From: Castellaniella sp036379515
Lineage (GTDB): Bacteria; Pseudomonadota; Gammaproteobacteria; Burkholderiales; Burkholderiaceae_B
NCBI RefSeq assembly: GCF_036379515.1
Contig: NZ_DASVGN010000003.1
Span: 1-64,000 of the forward strand
Length of the DNA stretch: 64,000 nucleotides
Direction: 5' to 3'
Shown here one piece after another: positions 1-9,956 of this stretch. Under the pieces are notes generated by a model that had not been told where the DNA came from, did no database searches, and was given only the letters and a program-made list of their open reading frames with translations. Positions within the stretch are counted from its first letter, which is position 1; every line of letters begins with the position of its first letter. The translations under genes were made by a program, and so were the position numbers.

Positions 1-329
1 AGAACCTGGATATTCTTCTCCAGGAAGATCCCCATCACCCCCTGCATGGCATGGCCGTAGAAGCGGATGATTTGTTCCAGGGCGTTGGCCGAGAACATCG
101 GCACCCCGCCAGTTTCTTCTTCGAGAATGATCTGCAGCAGAATGCTGCGGGTCAGGTCGTCGCCGCTTTTGGCATCAACGACCTGAAAGTCCGCATTGTC
201 CAGCACCAGCCGCTTGATGTCCGCCAGCGTGATATAGGCGCTGGACTGCGTGTCGTAAAGCCGCCGGTTGGGGTATTTCTTGATCAACCGGTGAGTCTGT
301 TCTGAAGTTGTATTCCGCCGCGTCATCAT
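1..329 (-). CDS. phaR: PhaR, polyhydroxyalkanoate synthesis repressor (3' end cut by window edge)
   Basis: Reading the minus strand from an ATG at 329 gives about 109 residues, open to the window edge, so the C-terminus is missing. The N-terminus has the basic segment RLIKKYPNRRLYDT and continues with ITLADIKRLVLDN, both typical of the PHB/PHA accumulation regulator DNA-binding domain. The family represses phasin and its own genes and is released when it binds nascent PHA granules. The start abuts the phaB stop codon (330-332), so phaC-phaB-phaR form one transcriptional unit. A second ATG follows immediately, so the start could be 326. Confidence 0.9.
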   Translation of the reverse strand, partial: MMTRRNTTSEQTHRLIKKYPNRRLYDTQSSAYITLADIKRLVLDNADFQVVDAKSGDDLTRSILLQIILEEETGGVPMFSANALEQIIRFYGHAMQGVMGIFLEKNIQV

Positions 330-1067
330 TCAACCCATGTGCAAGCCGCCGTTCAGCGAAAAGTCCGCACCCGTCGCAAAACCCGCGTCATCAGAAGCCA
401 GCCAGGCGACGATGGAGCCGATCTCTTCAGGGGTACCCAGACGTTTCACCGGGATGGTGGCAACGATTTTTTCCAAGACGTCGGGGCGGATCGAACGAAC
501 CATATCCGTCCCGATGTAGCCAGGCGATACCGTATTCACGGTCACGCCCCTGCTGGCGACTTCCTGTGCCAGCGCCATGGTAAAGCCGTGAATCCCCGCC
601 TTTGCCGTGGAATAGTTGGTCTGTCCGAACTGGCCCTTCTGTCCGTTCACGGAACTGATGTTGATGATGCGCCCCCACTGTCGCTCGACCATGTCATCGA
701 TCACCTGCTTGGTGACGTTGAACAGGCTGTTCAGATTGGTGTCTATGACCCCACGCCAGTCTTCGAGAGACATTTTGCGAAACGTGCCATCGCGAGTGAT
801 GCCGGCATTGTTGACCAGCACGTCGACGGGTCCAAACTGCTCTTTGACCTTCACGAAGGCTTCGACCGTTGAGTCCCAATTGGCCACATTGCCCACGGAA
901 GCGCTGAACTTGTAACCCAGTGCAGCCTGTTCGTTCAGCCACTTTGCATAATCACGACTAGGCCCGCAGCCAGCCACGACATTGAAGCCCTCCTTGGCCA
1001 GGCGCTGACAGATTGACGTTCCGATGCCGCCCATACCTCCTGTGACATAAGCCAGTTTTCCGCTCAT
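330..1067 (-). CDS. phaB: Acetoacetyl-CoA reductase (NADPH), PHA synthesis
   Basis: A 245-residue classical short-chain dehydrogenase that reduces acetoacetyl-CoA to (R)-3-hydroxybutyryl-CoA, the monomer for PHA synthase. The N-terminal TGGMGGIG nucleotide-binding motif, the NNAG motif and the catalytic YSTAK (Tyr/Lys) are intact, and the protein ends ADFSLNGGLHMG as PhaB proteins do. A clear AAGGAG Shine-Dalgarno sits just before the ATG. It starts 12 nt after the phaC stop and its own stop abuts the phaR start. The paralogue FabG is the main alternative, but the operon context favours PhaB. Confidence 0.93.
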   Translation of the reverse strand: MSGKLAYVTGGMGGIGTSICQRLAKEGFNVVAGCGPSRDYAKWLNEQAALGYKFSASVGNVANWDSTVEAFVKVKEQFGPVDVLVNNAGITRDGTFRKMSLEDWRGVIDTNLNSLFNVTKQVIDDMVERQWGRIINISSVNGQKGQFGQTNYSTAKAGIHGFTMALAQEVASRGVTVNTVSPGYIGTDMVRSIRPDVLEKIVATIPVKRLGTPEEIGSIVAWLASDDAGFATGADFSLNGGLHMG

Positions 1068-1079
1068 CGCTTTCTCCTT

Positions 1080-2711
1080 TCAGTCTGCTTTTACCATGAC
1101 GTAGCGCCCCGGAGCGGGCTCTATGACCGGATACTGTTTGCTCCCCAGCGTGCGGCGAGGGCGCCGCAAGGGTCCGGACTGATCCTCGAGCCAGGCAAGC
1201 CAATCGGGCCACCAGCTACCCTGCCGGTGGGCGGCATTGTCCAGCCAGGACTGCGGATCACTTGGAAGTCCGGCATCTGCATCGCCACCGCCGGTGACCC
1301 AATAGCCTCGACGACCCTTTTCTGGGGGGTTGATGACGCCTGCAATATGCCCGGATTCCCCCAGCACGAAACGCAGCGGCCCCCGCAGCAGCAACGTGGA
1401 CGCGTAGGCCGACATCCAGGGTACGATGTGGTCGTCTTTGGAGGCATAGAGATAGGTCGGCATGTCGAGCGCTCGCAGATCGACGACCTTGCCGCAGACC
1501 TGCAGGCTGCCGGACTTCAGCCGATTCTCGAGATAGGTATTACGGAAATACCAGGCAAAAAACGGGCCGGGAAGATTCGTGGCATCGGCGTTCCAGGACA
1601 GCAGATCAAATGCCCGCGGCGCCTGCCCCATGAGATAGTTGGAATCGACGTAGTCCCAGACGAGTTCAGACGGCCGCAAGAACGAAAATGTAGTGGACAG
1701 CTCGCCCGCCGTCATGAGTCCCTCTTTACCCAATTGCTGCTCGCGTATGCGGGCATGGGACTCATCGACGAAAACGCCCAGGAGACCGGTGTCGCGAAAA
1801 TCGAGAAAGGTCGTGAGCAGGGTGAGCGCAGCCACCGGATCTTCGCCTCGTGCTCGTGCCACGGCCAAGGCACAGGCCAGCAGGGTCCCACCTACGCAAA
1901 ACCCAAGCGCGTTGATCTGAGGCTCGCGAGTCAACGCCTGGACGACCCGGACGGCCTGCAGCACGCCCTGTTCAATATAGTCATCCCACGTTTTGTGATC
2001 GATGCCGTCAGTGTCACCCGCCTGGGGGTTGCGCCAGGACACCATGAAGACCTGAAAACCGGCCTGCACGATATGCTGCACCAGCGAATTGGCGGGCTGC
2101 AGGTCGAGAATGTAGTACTTGTTGATGCATGGCGGCACCATGAGCAGCGGCCGCACATGCACCTGGGATGTCTGAGGCTGGTACTGTATGACCTGCATGA
2201 GCGCGTTTTCGTAGACCACGGCGCCCTGGGTCATCGCCAGATTGCGGCCCGGTGCAAAGGCGGACTCGTCGGTCTGCGTGATGCGACCCCGCCGGAGGTC
2301 GTTGAGCAGATTGGACAAGCCTTGCTGCAAAGACGCGCCCCCCGACTCGGCCAAGGCCTGCAGAGCCTTCGGGTTGCTGGCAAGGAAATTGGCAGGAGAA
2401 CAGGCCTCGACCCACTGCATCACTGAAAACTGAAGCCGTGCTCGGACGGAGTGGCTAAGATCGGAGGCGTTGGCCAATCGCTGCATGGTGCGTGCCACCA
2501 GCAAATAAGCATGTGCGGAAAAAAGAGACTGTGGATTACGCAGCCACGCGTCGGATGAAAACCGCCGATCGTCGGGTGCGGACAAGACACCCCGCCGGGC
2601 TTGATCCATGAGCGACTGCCAGCCGCTGACAAAATCAGACTGAATGGCCGCCAGCAGATCCGGCGCAACGCGCGGCGAATTCAACGGTTGAGAAGGATTG
2701 CCATCACCCAC
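1080..2711 (-). CDS. phaC: Class I poly(3-hydroxyalkanoate) synthase
   Basis: PHA synthase polymerises (R)-3-hydroxyacyl-CoA into polyester at the granule surface. The central lipase-box-like motif GFCVGGT carries the nucleophilic Cys (about residue 272). Other family landmarks are PPCINKYYILDL, the SWRNP segment and the C-terminal region with GESGHIAGVINPP, whose His would complete the triad. The open frame runs up to a TTG at 2744, but I prefer the GTG at 2711 because a GGAGG lies 5 nt upstream. This gives 543 residues, normal to slightly short for class I. phaB and phaR follow; no phaA thiolase lies between them. Confidence 0.92.
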   Translation of the reverse strand: MGDGNPSQPLNSPRVAPDLLAAIQSDFVSGWQSLMDQARRGVLSAPDDRRFSSDAWLRNPQSLFSAHAYLLVARTMQRLANASDLSHSVRARLQFSVMQWVEACSPANFLASNPKALQALAESGGASLQQGLSNLLNDLRRGRITQTDESAFAPGRNLAMTQGAVVYENALMQVIQYQPQTSQVHVRPLLMVPPCINKYYILDLQPANSLVQHIVQAGFQVFMVSWRNPQAGDTDGIDHKTWDDYIEQGVLQAVRVVQALTREPQINALGFCVGGTLLACALAVARARGEDPVAALTLLTTFLDFRDTGLLGVFVDESHARIREQQLGKEGLMTAGELSTTFSFLRPSELVWDYVDSNYLMGQAPRAFDLLSWNADATNLPGPFFAWYFRNTYLENRLKSGSLQVCGKVVDLRALDMPTYLYASKDDHIVPWMSAYASTLLLRGPLRFVLGESGHIAGVINPPEKGRRGYWVTGGGDADAGLPSDPQSWLDNAAHRQGSWWPDWLAWLEDQSGPLRRPRRTLGSKQYPVIEPAPGRYVMVKAD

Positions 2712-2847
2712 TTTATCCTCCCTGCCAGCCCGCGCCGACATCAATCATCTGTGACTCATTCTGACATCCTGACAGATCACGTCAATTCGGGTAAGTCGGG
2801 AGCCCGAAAGGCGCATATAAGGCTTTACACATCGACATTCTTGCACT

Positions 2848-3618
2848 TTATACCAGCCACGCGAGCGTTGCCTGGCGCCCCGTAGGGGTTTCGCGGCGAT
2901 AAGAAAAATACCGATCCGCTTGACGATACGTGCACTCGCCGCTGAGTTCTACCCGAGCCACACCGGCCAGCTTCAGCCGCCGCCGTGCGAGACCGGCCAG
3001 ATCCGCATGCCATCGCTGCGTACCCGGCCAGCGCGCAAAACAGGTAGCAGCCTGCGGATCGGGATCGACGAACGCGTGAAAGACCTCATCACCCACTTCG
3101 AAAGCTTCTTGACCGATGGCCGGACCCACCCAGGCACGCCAGCCCGTCGCCCGAAGCGCCCGCCGCCGCATGACGGCCACGACGTTCTCGAGTACGCCCG
3201 CCGCCAGGCCTCGCCAACCGGCATGAGCGACCCCCAGCACGCTACCAGCATCATCCGCCAGGACGACCGGCAGGCAATCCGCCGTCATGATGGCCAAGGG
3301 CCGATTGCGCACTGTCGTGACCGCCGCATCGGCACAAGGGACCCCAGTGGCACACCACACGCCGCCGACGTCGGCCTCGCACACCTGCGTGCCATGGACC
3401 TGTTCCAGCCAGAGCGGCTCCGAGGGCACCGACTGCAGCAGACTCGCACGATTGGCACGTACGGCCAGAGGATCATCCTGCACGTGCAGCCCCAGGTTCA
3501 GTCCATCCCAGGGCGGCTGGCTCACCCCCCCCTGTCGTTGAGTGCAGAAATATCGCACACCCGGCCATGGCTGGCCTGCAGTTCCGCAGAGGCCAGATGC
3601 AAGAGCAATAGACGGCAT
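2848..3618 (-). CDS. pgeF: Peptidoglycan editing factor PgeF / YfiH-family (polyphenol oxidase-like)
   Basis: A 256-residue member of the YfiH/DUF152 family. These are zinc-containing cytoplasmic proteins first described as laccase-like or purine-nucleoside-acting, and in E. coli implicated in keeping L-Ser out of the peptidoglycan stem peptide. Metal-site motifs are visible: TADCLPVVLAD, VAHAGWRG and the later SGECTYR segment. The frame is open to 3693, inside rluD, but the ATG at 3618 lies 5 nt after the rluD stop and gives the usual N-terminus. rluD-pgeF is a common operon. Which of the proposed activities is physiological cannot be told from sequence. Confidence 0.9.
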   Translation of the reverse strand: MPSIALASGLCGTAGQPWPGVRYFCTQRQGGVSQPPWDGLNLGLHVQDDPLAVRANRASLLQSVPSEPLWLEQVHGTQVCEADVGGVWCATGVPCADAAVTTVRNRPLAIMTADCLPVVLADDAGSVLGVAHAGWRGLAAGVLENVVAVMRRRALRATGWRAWVGPAIGQEAFEVGDEVFHAFVDPDPQAATCFARWPGTQRWHADLAGLARRRLKLAGVARVELSGECTYRQADRYFSYRRETPTGRQATLAWLV

Positions 3619-3623
3619 GAACA

Positions 3624-4580
<957 letters not shown>

Positions 4581-4592
4581 GGCGACTAATCA

Positions 4593-4598
4593 TATAAT
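4593..4598 (+). promoter_or_regulatory. Candidate -10 element for bamD
   Basis: A perfect TATAAT lies 38 nt upstream of the proposed bamD GTG start, with a weak -35-like TGTCAG about 17 nt further upstream. It lies downstream of an in-frame ATG at 4579, so a transcript starting here would exclude that ATG and supports the GTG at 4636. No experimental support. Confidence 0.4.
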
Positions 4599-4635
4599 CT
4601 GCCGACAATGCTATCACCTTGATCAAGGACGCTCT

Positions 4636-5472
4636 GTGGCCGTGCATGCATCCGTTTGCCTGAAATCCCTGCCGCGCCTCGCGCGCATTACCAGCGCTTG
4701 CCTGTTCGTCACGCTGGTGGCAGGCTGCTCTCTGACCAACACGGCAGACCCCACTGCGGGCTGGACCGCGCAGCAGTTGTACACCCAAGCCAAATCCGAC
4801 ATGAGCGGCGGCAGCTGGACTGATGCGCGCAAAAATCTTCAAGCCCTGGAAGCCCGCTACCCCTTTGGCGTGTATGCGCAACAAGCCCTGATCGATGAAG
4901 CCTACGTCGACTGGAAAGACGACGAGCCCGAACAGGCCAGATCGGCGATCGACCGGTTCATGCAGCAGTACCCCAACCACTCGGGCACCGACTACATGCT
5001 GTACCTGAAGGGCATGATTACCTTCACGCCCCCCAGCGCCATCTTGTCGAACATCACGCGTCAGGACCCCAGCGAGCGAGACCCCAAGGGCCTGCGTGAA
5101 TCCTACGAAGCCTTCAACGAGCTCATCAAGCGCTACCCGGACAGCCGCTACACCCCAGATGCACGCAAGCGCGCCGCCTGGCTGGTGAATACGATTGCAG
5201 AAAACGAAGTCCACGTCGCCGAGTACTACTACAAACGCGGTGCCTACGTGGCCGCCGCCAACCGTGCACAAAAGGTGGTCACCGATTTTCAGGGGGCGCC
5301 CATCGTCCAGAAGGCGCTCTACATCATGGTGATCAGCTACAACAAGCTGCACCTCGACAAACTGCGCGACGACGCCAAGCGCGTGCTGGATAAAAACTTT
5401 CCGAACAGCAAGTACTACAAGCAAGGGCTGGACGACCCTGAAAGCGCCTGGAACCCACTCAACTGGCTCTGA
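4636..5472 (+). CDS. bamD: Outer membrane protein assembly factor BamD (lipoprotein)
   Basis: BamD is the essential lipoprotein of the BAM complex that inserts beta-barrel proteins into the outer membrane. The frame shows a basic N-terminus, a hydrophobic stretch and the lipobox LVAGC, then TPR-type repeats (QLYTQAKSDMSGGSW, ARYPFGVYAQQALID, RAQKVVTDFQGAPIVQKAL) and the usual end at about 278 residues. The frame is open further upstream and an ATG exists at 4579, but that would put 48 residues before the lipid Cys. The GTG at 4636 gives a normal signal peptide. It is divergent from rluD, and its 3' end overlaps the convergent helicase gene by 14 nt. Confidence 0.93.
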   Translation: MAVHASVCLKSLPRLARITSACLFVTLVAGCSLTNTADPTAGWTAQQLYTQAKSDMSGGSWTDARKNLQALEARYPFGVYAQQALIDEAYVDWKDDEPEQARSAIDRFMQQYPNHSGTDYMLYLKGMITFTPPSAILSNITRQDPSERDPKGLRESYEAFNELIKRYPDSRYTPDARKRAAWLVNTIAENEVHVAEYYYKRGAYVAAANRAQKVVTDFQGAPIVQKALYIMVISYNKLHLDKLRDDAKRVLDKNFPNSKYYKQGLDDPESAWNPLNWL

Positions 5473-7474
5473 CACCGCCGGCTGCCTCTTCTGCACCCTC
5501 CGCTGAGCCCTGATGGGGCGAAGCGGATATGAAACCCAAGGCCACTTGTGGATCGCGGGTGCGGGCAAAGGGCGGCAAACCCTGCCACAGCAATCGGCCG
5601 TAGGGTTTGTCGACCAGGCGGCCATCGCCCACCATCAGTACGCCCCAATCCCGTTCCGAGCGGATCAGCCGGCCTGCCCCCTGCTTGAGCAGCAACGCGG
5701 CCTGGGGCAACTGGTACTCCATGAAGGGATTGCCTCCTTCAGCCCGGCAGGCATTCAGGCGAGCTTCGAGCACCGGATCGTCAGGCGGCGCGAACGGGAG
5801 TTTGTCGATGGCCACCAAGGTCAGTGCATCACCCGGGACGTCGATGCCTTCCCAGAAGCTGGTGCTCCCGACCAGCACAGCATTGCCGGCTGCCCGAAAG
5901 CGCTCGAGCAACACGCCGCGCGTCGCCTCCCCTTGACGCATGACAGAACGGTCTGACTGCAGCATCCCGCGCAATAGTTGATCGGCGACACGCTCAACGG
6001 CGCGCAACGTGGTGCAAAGCACCAGGACGCCACCCGTACAAGCATCCACCAGCGGCAGCAATGCCGCCACGAAAGCGTCCGTAAACCCCGCAGCGCTGGG
6101 CCAGGGCAGCGCCTGAGGCACGTACAGCAAGCCCTGGGCGGGATAATCAAAGGGAGAAGCCCAGCTACGGGTCTGGGCATCTCCCAACCCCAGCTGGTGC
6201 TGAAAATGCGCAAAATTACCCTTCACCGACAGCGTGGCAGAGGTGAGCACCCAGGTCTGCTCGGGACGCCGAAAGCCCGAAAAAATCCGGGCTACCGATA
6301 GCGGTGCGCGAAACAACCGCACGGACTGCTGCCCGTGCTCGATCCATCGCACCGCCGCCTGATCCGGGGGATCCGACTCACCCCGGGCCGGCTGAGTCCA
6401 TTGCACCAGGCGGGCTCGCAGCGAACGTGCCGTCCGCGTCGCCGTCGCCAGGTCGGGATGGCGCTCTTCCTGTGTGGCCAACGCCTCAGCCAAGGTGTCC
6501 AGCGCCTTCACCATGGCCTCCAGCGCGGCGTCGAACGGCTCTGCCTCGGGGATCTGCTCAAACGTGACCCGTCCGCCCGGCAGCTGCGAGATGGCTGCCC
6601 CCGCCAGCCGAAACTCGCGTACGGACGATTCCAGCACCCGACACAAATCGCTCCAATGCACTGTCTCACGCGCGTGAGCCAGCCCGGCCGCCTCGGCAAG
6701 CCGCATACAATCCAGAATCTGGTGCAGGGACACGCTTTGCCCCAGGAAACGCGTCGCGGTCTCTGGCAACTGGTGCGCTTCGTCAAACACCACCAGCTGC
6801 GTCTCAGGCAGCAAATCCGCAATTCCTTCCTCGCGCAAAGCCAGATCGGCCATGAACAAGGCATGATTCACCACCACCACGTCTGCCTCCTGCGCATGAC
6901 GCCTGGCCTTCATCAAAAAACAGTCTTTGATGAATGGACACTCCTGGCCCAGGCAGTTTTCGCGGGTAGACGTCACGCGATTCCAGAGGTCGGCATTCTC
7001 TGGGACCGTGGGCAGCTCGGCCTTGTCCCCGCTGTCGGTCTCACGCAAGAACCGTTGAATTTCTCGCAGTTGCGGGATCTCTTCGCGGGACTTCAGTGCT
7101 CGGGAGTCCTGTGTCAGACGGTCCAGGTGATAGTGGCACACATAATTGCTGCGCCCCTTGAGCAGAGCCACGTCAACCGGCAAAGCGAGCGCCTCGCGCA
7201 AGCGGGGAATGTCGCGGCGAAACAGCTGGTCCTGCAGCGTTCGCGTCCCCGTAGACACCAGGGTTTTTCCGCCTGACAGGAAAGCCGGCACGAGGTAGGC
7301 CCAGGTCTTGCCCGTGCCCGTCCCTGCCTCGGCCACCAGTACTTGCTGGCTGGCGATGGCATCTTCAATTGCGCTCGCAAGCTCAAGCTGCGCGACGCGC
7401 GGCACGTAACCGCTCAAGGAGCCCGCCAGTGGCCCTTCAGGACCAAACACCTGGCTCAGATCTTCAGGAAACAT
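5459..7474 (-). CDS. DinG/YoaA-family ATP-dependent DNA helicase (XPD-like, iron-sulphur)
   Basis: A 671-residue superfamily 2 helicase. Walker A is AEAGTGTGKT (about residues 48-57) and the Walker B is VVFDEAH (about 228-234). Four cysteines near residues 113, 174, 179 and 185 (spacing C-x60-C-x4-C-x5-C) match the Fe-S cluster of the XPD/DinG/YoaA group. The C-terminal half has the SFWEGIDVPG and GRLIRSERD motifs. Such helicases unwind 5'-3' and act in DNA repair and R-loop or replication-conflict resolution. Length is nearer YoaA, but I cannot separate YoaA from DinG confidently. It is divergent from tex and overlaps the end of bamD convergently. Confidence 0.88.
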   Translation of the reverse strand: MFPEDLSQVFGPEGPLAGSLSGYVPRVAQLELASAIEDAIASQQVLVAEAGTGTGKTWAYLVPAFLSGGKTLVSTGTRTLQDQLFRRDIPRLREALALPVDVALLKGRSNYVCHYHLDRLTQDSRALKSREEIPQLREIQRFLRETDSGDKAELPTVPENADLWNRVTSTRENCLGQECPFIKDCFLMKARRHAQEADVVVVNHALFMADLALREEGIADLLPETQLVVFDEAHQLPETATRFLGQSVSLHQILDCMRLAEAAGLAHARETVHWSDLCRVLESSVREFRLAGAAISQLPGGRVTFEQIPEAEPFDAALEAMVKALDTLAEALATQEERHPDLATATRTARSLRARLVQWTQPARGESDPPDQAAVRWIEHGQQSVRLFRAPLSVARIFSGFRRPEQTWVLTSATLSVKGNFAHFQHQLGLGDAQTRSWASPFDYPAQGLLYVPQALPWPSAAGFTDAFVAALLPLVDACTGGVLVLCTTLRAVERVADQLLRGMLQSDRSVMRQGEATRGVLLERFRAAGNAVLVGSTSFWEGIDVPGDALTLVAIDKLPFAPPDDPVLEARLNACRAEGGNPFMEYQLPQAALLLKQGAGRLIRSERDWGVLMVGDGRLVDKPYGRLLWQGLPPFARTRDPQVALGFISASPHQGSAEGAEEAAGGVRAS

Positions 7475-7583
7475 AAGGTAAACGATGTGACAGCAGCGCC
7501 AAATGCGAAAGATGATACGTCAATCCCAGCGAAGCCCAGGGACAGCTATGGCACAATGCGGCGCTTGAAGACCGTATTTTAAG

Positions 7584-9935
7584 ATGGACATGAATTCCTC
7601 TCTTTCAGGCACTCTCCAGCAGGGAACCGACCCTGCGCGCATCCTGCGACTTCTCACGGCAGAACTGAACGCGCGTCCTGCGCAAGTTGCCGCGGCGGTG
7701 GACCTGCTGGACTCGGGCGCTACAGTCCCTTTCATTGCGCGCTACCGAAAGGAAGCTACCGGAGGGCTGGACGACACCATCTTGCGCCAGCTTGAAGTAC
7801 GGCTGCTCTATATCCGCGAACTCGAGGCACGCCGCACAGCCATCCTGAACTCGATCCTGGAACAGGGCAAGCTCACCGACGCGCTGCAGGCACAGCTGAT
7901 CGCCGCAGACAGCAAGCAACAGCTGGAAGACCTGTACGCCCCCTACAAACCCAAACGCCGCACGCGAGCACAGATTGCGCGTGAGGCCGGCCTCGAGCCC
8001 CTGGCCGACCTGATCCTCAGGGACGCATCGGCAGACCCCGAGACTCAGGCGGGCGCCTACCTGAATGCAGAGGCCGGGTTCGCCGACGTACGCGCCACGC
8101 TCAATGGCGCCCGCGACATCCTGGCCGAACGCTTTGCAGAACAAGCCATCCTGCTGCAAACACTGCGCACGGAACTCTGGGAGACCGGACTTCTGTATGC
8201 CAAGGTCATGGAAGGCAAAGAGACCGAGGGCGCGAATTTTCGCGATTGGTTCGACTTCAGCGAAGCCCTGCGCACCCTTCCATCGCATCGCATTCTTGCC
8301 TTGCTGCGCGGACGCCAGCAAGGAATTCTGGACCTGCGTCTGGGGCTGGACCCCACGCGCGAGGGCGAGACTCCCCATCCCTGCGTACGCCAGGTGGCTG
8401 AACTCCTGTCCGTAGACGCCCGCTTCGACACACAAGCCACATCACGTCAACATTGGCTCGCAGAAGTCTGCCGCTGGACGTGGCGAGTCAAGCTGCTGAC
8501 CACATTCGAAACCGAGCTGATGGGCCGACTGCGCGAAAGTGCCGAGTCCGAGGCCATCCGCGTCTTCGCCGCCAATCTGAAAGACCTGCTGCTGGCGGCG
8601 CCGGCGGGCCCCAAGGCCGTGCTCGGGTTGGATCCGGGGATTCGCACGGGCGTAAAGGTGGCCGCCATCGACGCGACGGGCAAACTGCTGGAAACCGCCA
8701 CCATTTATCCTTTCGAACCGCGCAAGGACGTCGAAGGCAGTCTGCGCACGCTGGCCACCATTCAATCGCGCCACCAGATCCCGCTGGTTGCCATCGGCAA
8801 TGGCACTGCATCGCGTGAAACCGAACAGCTGATGGCGGCCTTGAAAGAACGACACCCGGAGCTCATCTTCGAACGTGTGGTGGTATCTGAGGCGGGAGCC
8901 TCGGTGTATTCCGCCTCAGAGCTCGCAGCCCACGAATTCCCGGAACTGGACGTCAGCTTGCGCGGTGCGGTTTCGATCGCACGACGCCTCCAGGACCCAC
9001 TGGCCGAACTGGTGAAGATCGACCCCAAGGCCATCGGCGTGGGTCAGTATCAGCACGACGTCAACCAACGCGAGCTGGCACGGTCACTCGACGCCGTCGT
9101 GGAAGACTGTGTCAACGCCGTGGGCGTGGACGTGAACACGGCCTCCGCCCCGCTGCTCACGCGCGTGTCGGGATTGAACACCACGCTGGCTCACAACATC
9201 GTCCAGTGGCGTGAAACGCACGGCGCCTTCCACAACCGGCGCAATCTGCTCGACGTGCCACGCTTTGGCGACAAGGCCTTTGAACAAGCAGCCGGTTTTC
9301 TGCGCATCCCGGGCTCCGACAACCCGCTGGATGCCTCCTCTGTACACCCCGAGGCCTATCCGGTCGTCGAACAGATCGTGCTCAAGGCCGGCAAACCTGC
9401 CGCAGAGATCATGGGACAGCCAGAAGCCCTCAAGGGACTGTCGCCTGCAGATTTCACCAGCGAGCGCTTCGGCCTTCCCACCGTCCGAGACATTTTTGCC
9501 GAGCTGGAAAAGCCGGGTCGTGATCCGCGCCCCGAATTCAAGACTGCCCGATTCATGGAAGGCGTCAAGGACATCAAGGATCTCGTCCCCGGCATGGTAC
9601 TGGAAGGCGTGGTCAGCAACGTCGCAAACTTTGGTGCCTTCGTGAACATCGGCGTGCACCAGGACGGACTCGTGCATGTTTCAGCGCTTGCAGACAAGTT
9701 CGTGAAAGATCCCCGCGACGTCGTGCGGGTCGGTCAGACCGTCACGGTGCGCGTGGTCGAAGTGGACGTGGCCCGCAAACGCATCGCACTGAGCATGCGC
9801 AAGGATGACGCCGGAACACACGCCCGCACGACTGCGGCCCCTCAACGGCGGGACAGTAGACAAGGGCGCCCCGGGCGCCCCTCCAGTGCGCCGCAAGGCG
9901 CGATGGCAGAGGCTTTCGCACGATTAAAGCGCTAG
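7584..9935 (+). CDS. tex: Tex, RNA-binding transcription accessory protein
   Basis: A 783-residue Tex protein. The N-terminal helical domain contains PFIARYRKEATGGLDD. The YqgF/RNase H-like domain has LGLDPGIRTGVKVAAID (about residues 344-360). A helix-hairpin-helix region (VNTASAPLLTRVSGLN) follows, and a C-terminal S1 domain (GMVLEGVVSNVANFGAFV) is followed by a basic, Arg/Pro-rich tail. Tex proteins associate with RNA polymerase and nucleic acids; the first one was described in Bordetella pertussis as affecting toxin gene expression. It stands alone, divergent from the helicase and convergent with gcdH. Confidence 0.95.
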   Translation: MDMNSSLSGTLQQGTDPARILRLLTAELNARPAQVAAAVDLLDSGATVPFIARYRKEATGGLDDTILRQLEVRLLYIRELEARRTAILNSILEQGKLTDALQAQLIAADSKQQLEDLYAPYKPKRRTRAQIAREAGLEPLADLILRDASADPETQAGAYLNAEAGFADVRATLNGARDILAERFAEQAILLQTLRTELWETGLLYAKVMEGKETEGANFRDWFDFSEALRTLPSHRILALLRGRQQGILDLRLGLDPTREGETPHPCVRQVAELLSVDARFDTQATSRQHWLAEVCRWTWRVKLLTTFETELMGRLRESAESEAIRVFAANLKDLLLAAPAGPKAVLGLDPGIRTGVKVAAIDATGKLLETATIYPFEPRKDVEGSLRTLATIQSRHQIPLVAIGNGTASRETEQLMAALKERHPELIFERVVVSEAGASVYSASELAAHEFPELDVSLRGAVSIARRLQDPLAELVKIDPKAIGVGQYQHDVNQRELARSLDAVVEDCVNAVGVDVNTASAPLLTRVSGLNTTLAHNIVQWRETHGAFHNRRNLLDVPRFGDKAFEQAAGFLRIPGSDNPLDASSVHPEAYPVVEQIVLKAGKPAAEIMGQPEALKGLSPADFTSERFGLPTVRDIFAELEKPGRDPRPEFKTARFMEGVKDIKDLVPGMVLEGVVSNVANFGAFVNIGVHQDGLVHVSALADKFVKDPRDVVRVGQTVTVRVVEVDVARKRIALSMRKDDAGTHARTTAAPQRRDSRQGRPGRPSSAPQGAMAEAFARLKR

Positions 9936-9956
9936 CCTGCCAGCGCTGGCCCAGGT

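Noticed and set aside
1227..2426. 399-codon plus-strand frame opposite phaC
   Set aside because: Antisense shadow of phaC; residues are low complexity and Arg/Gly/His-rich with no family features, while the minus strand carries PHA synthase motifs.
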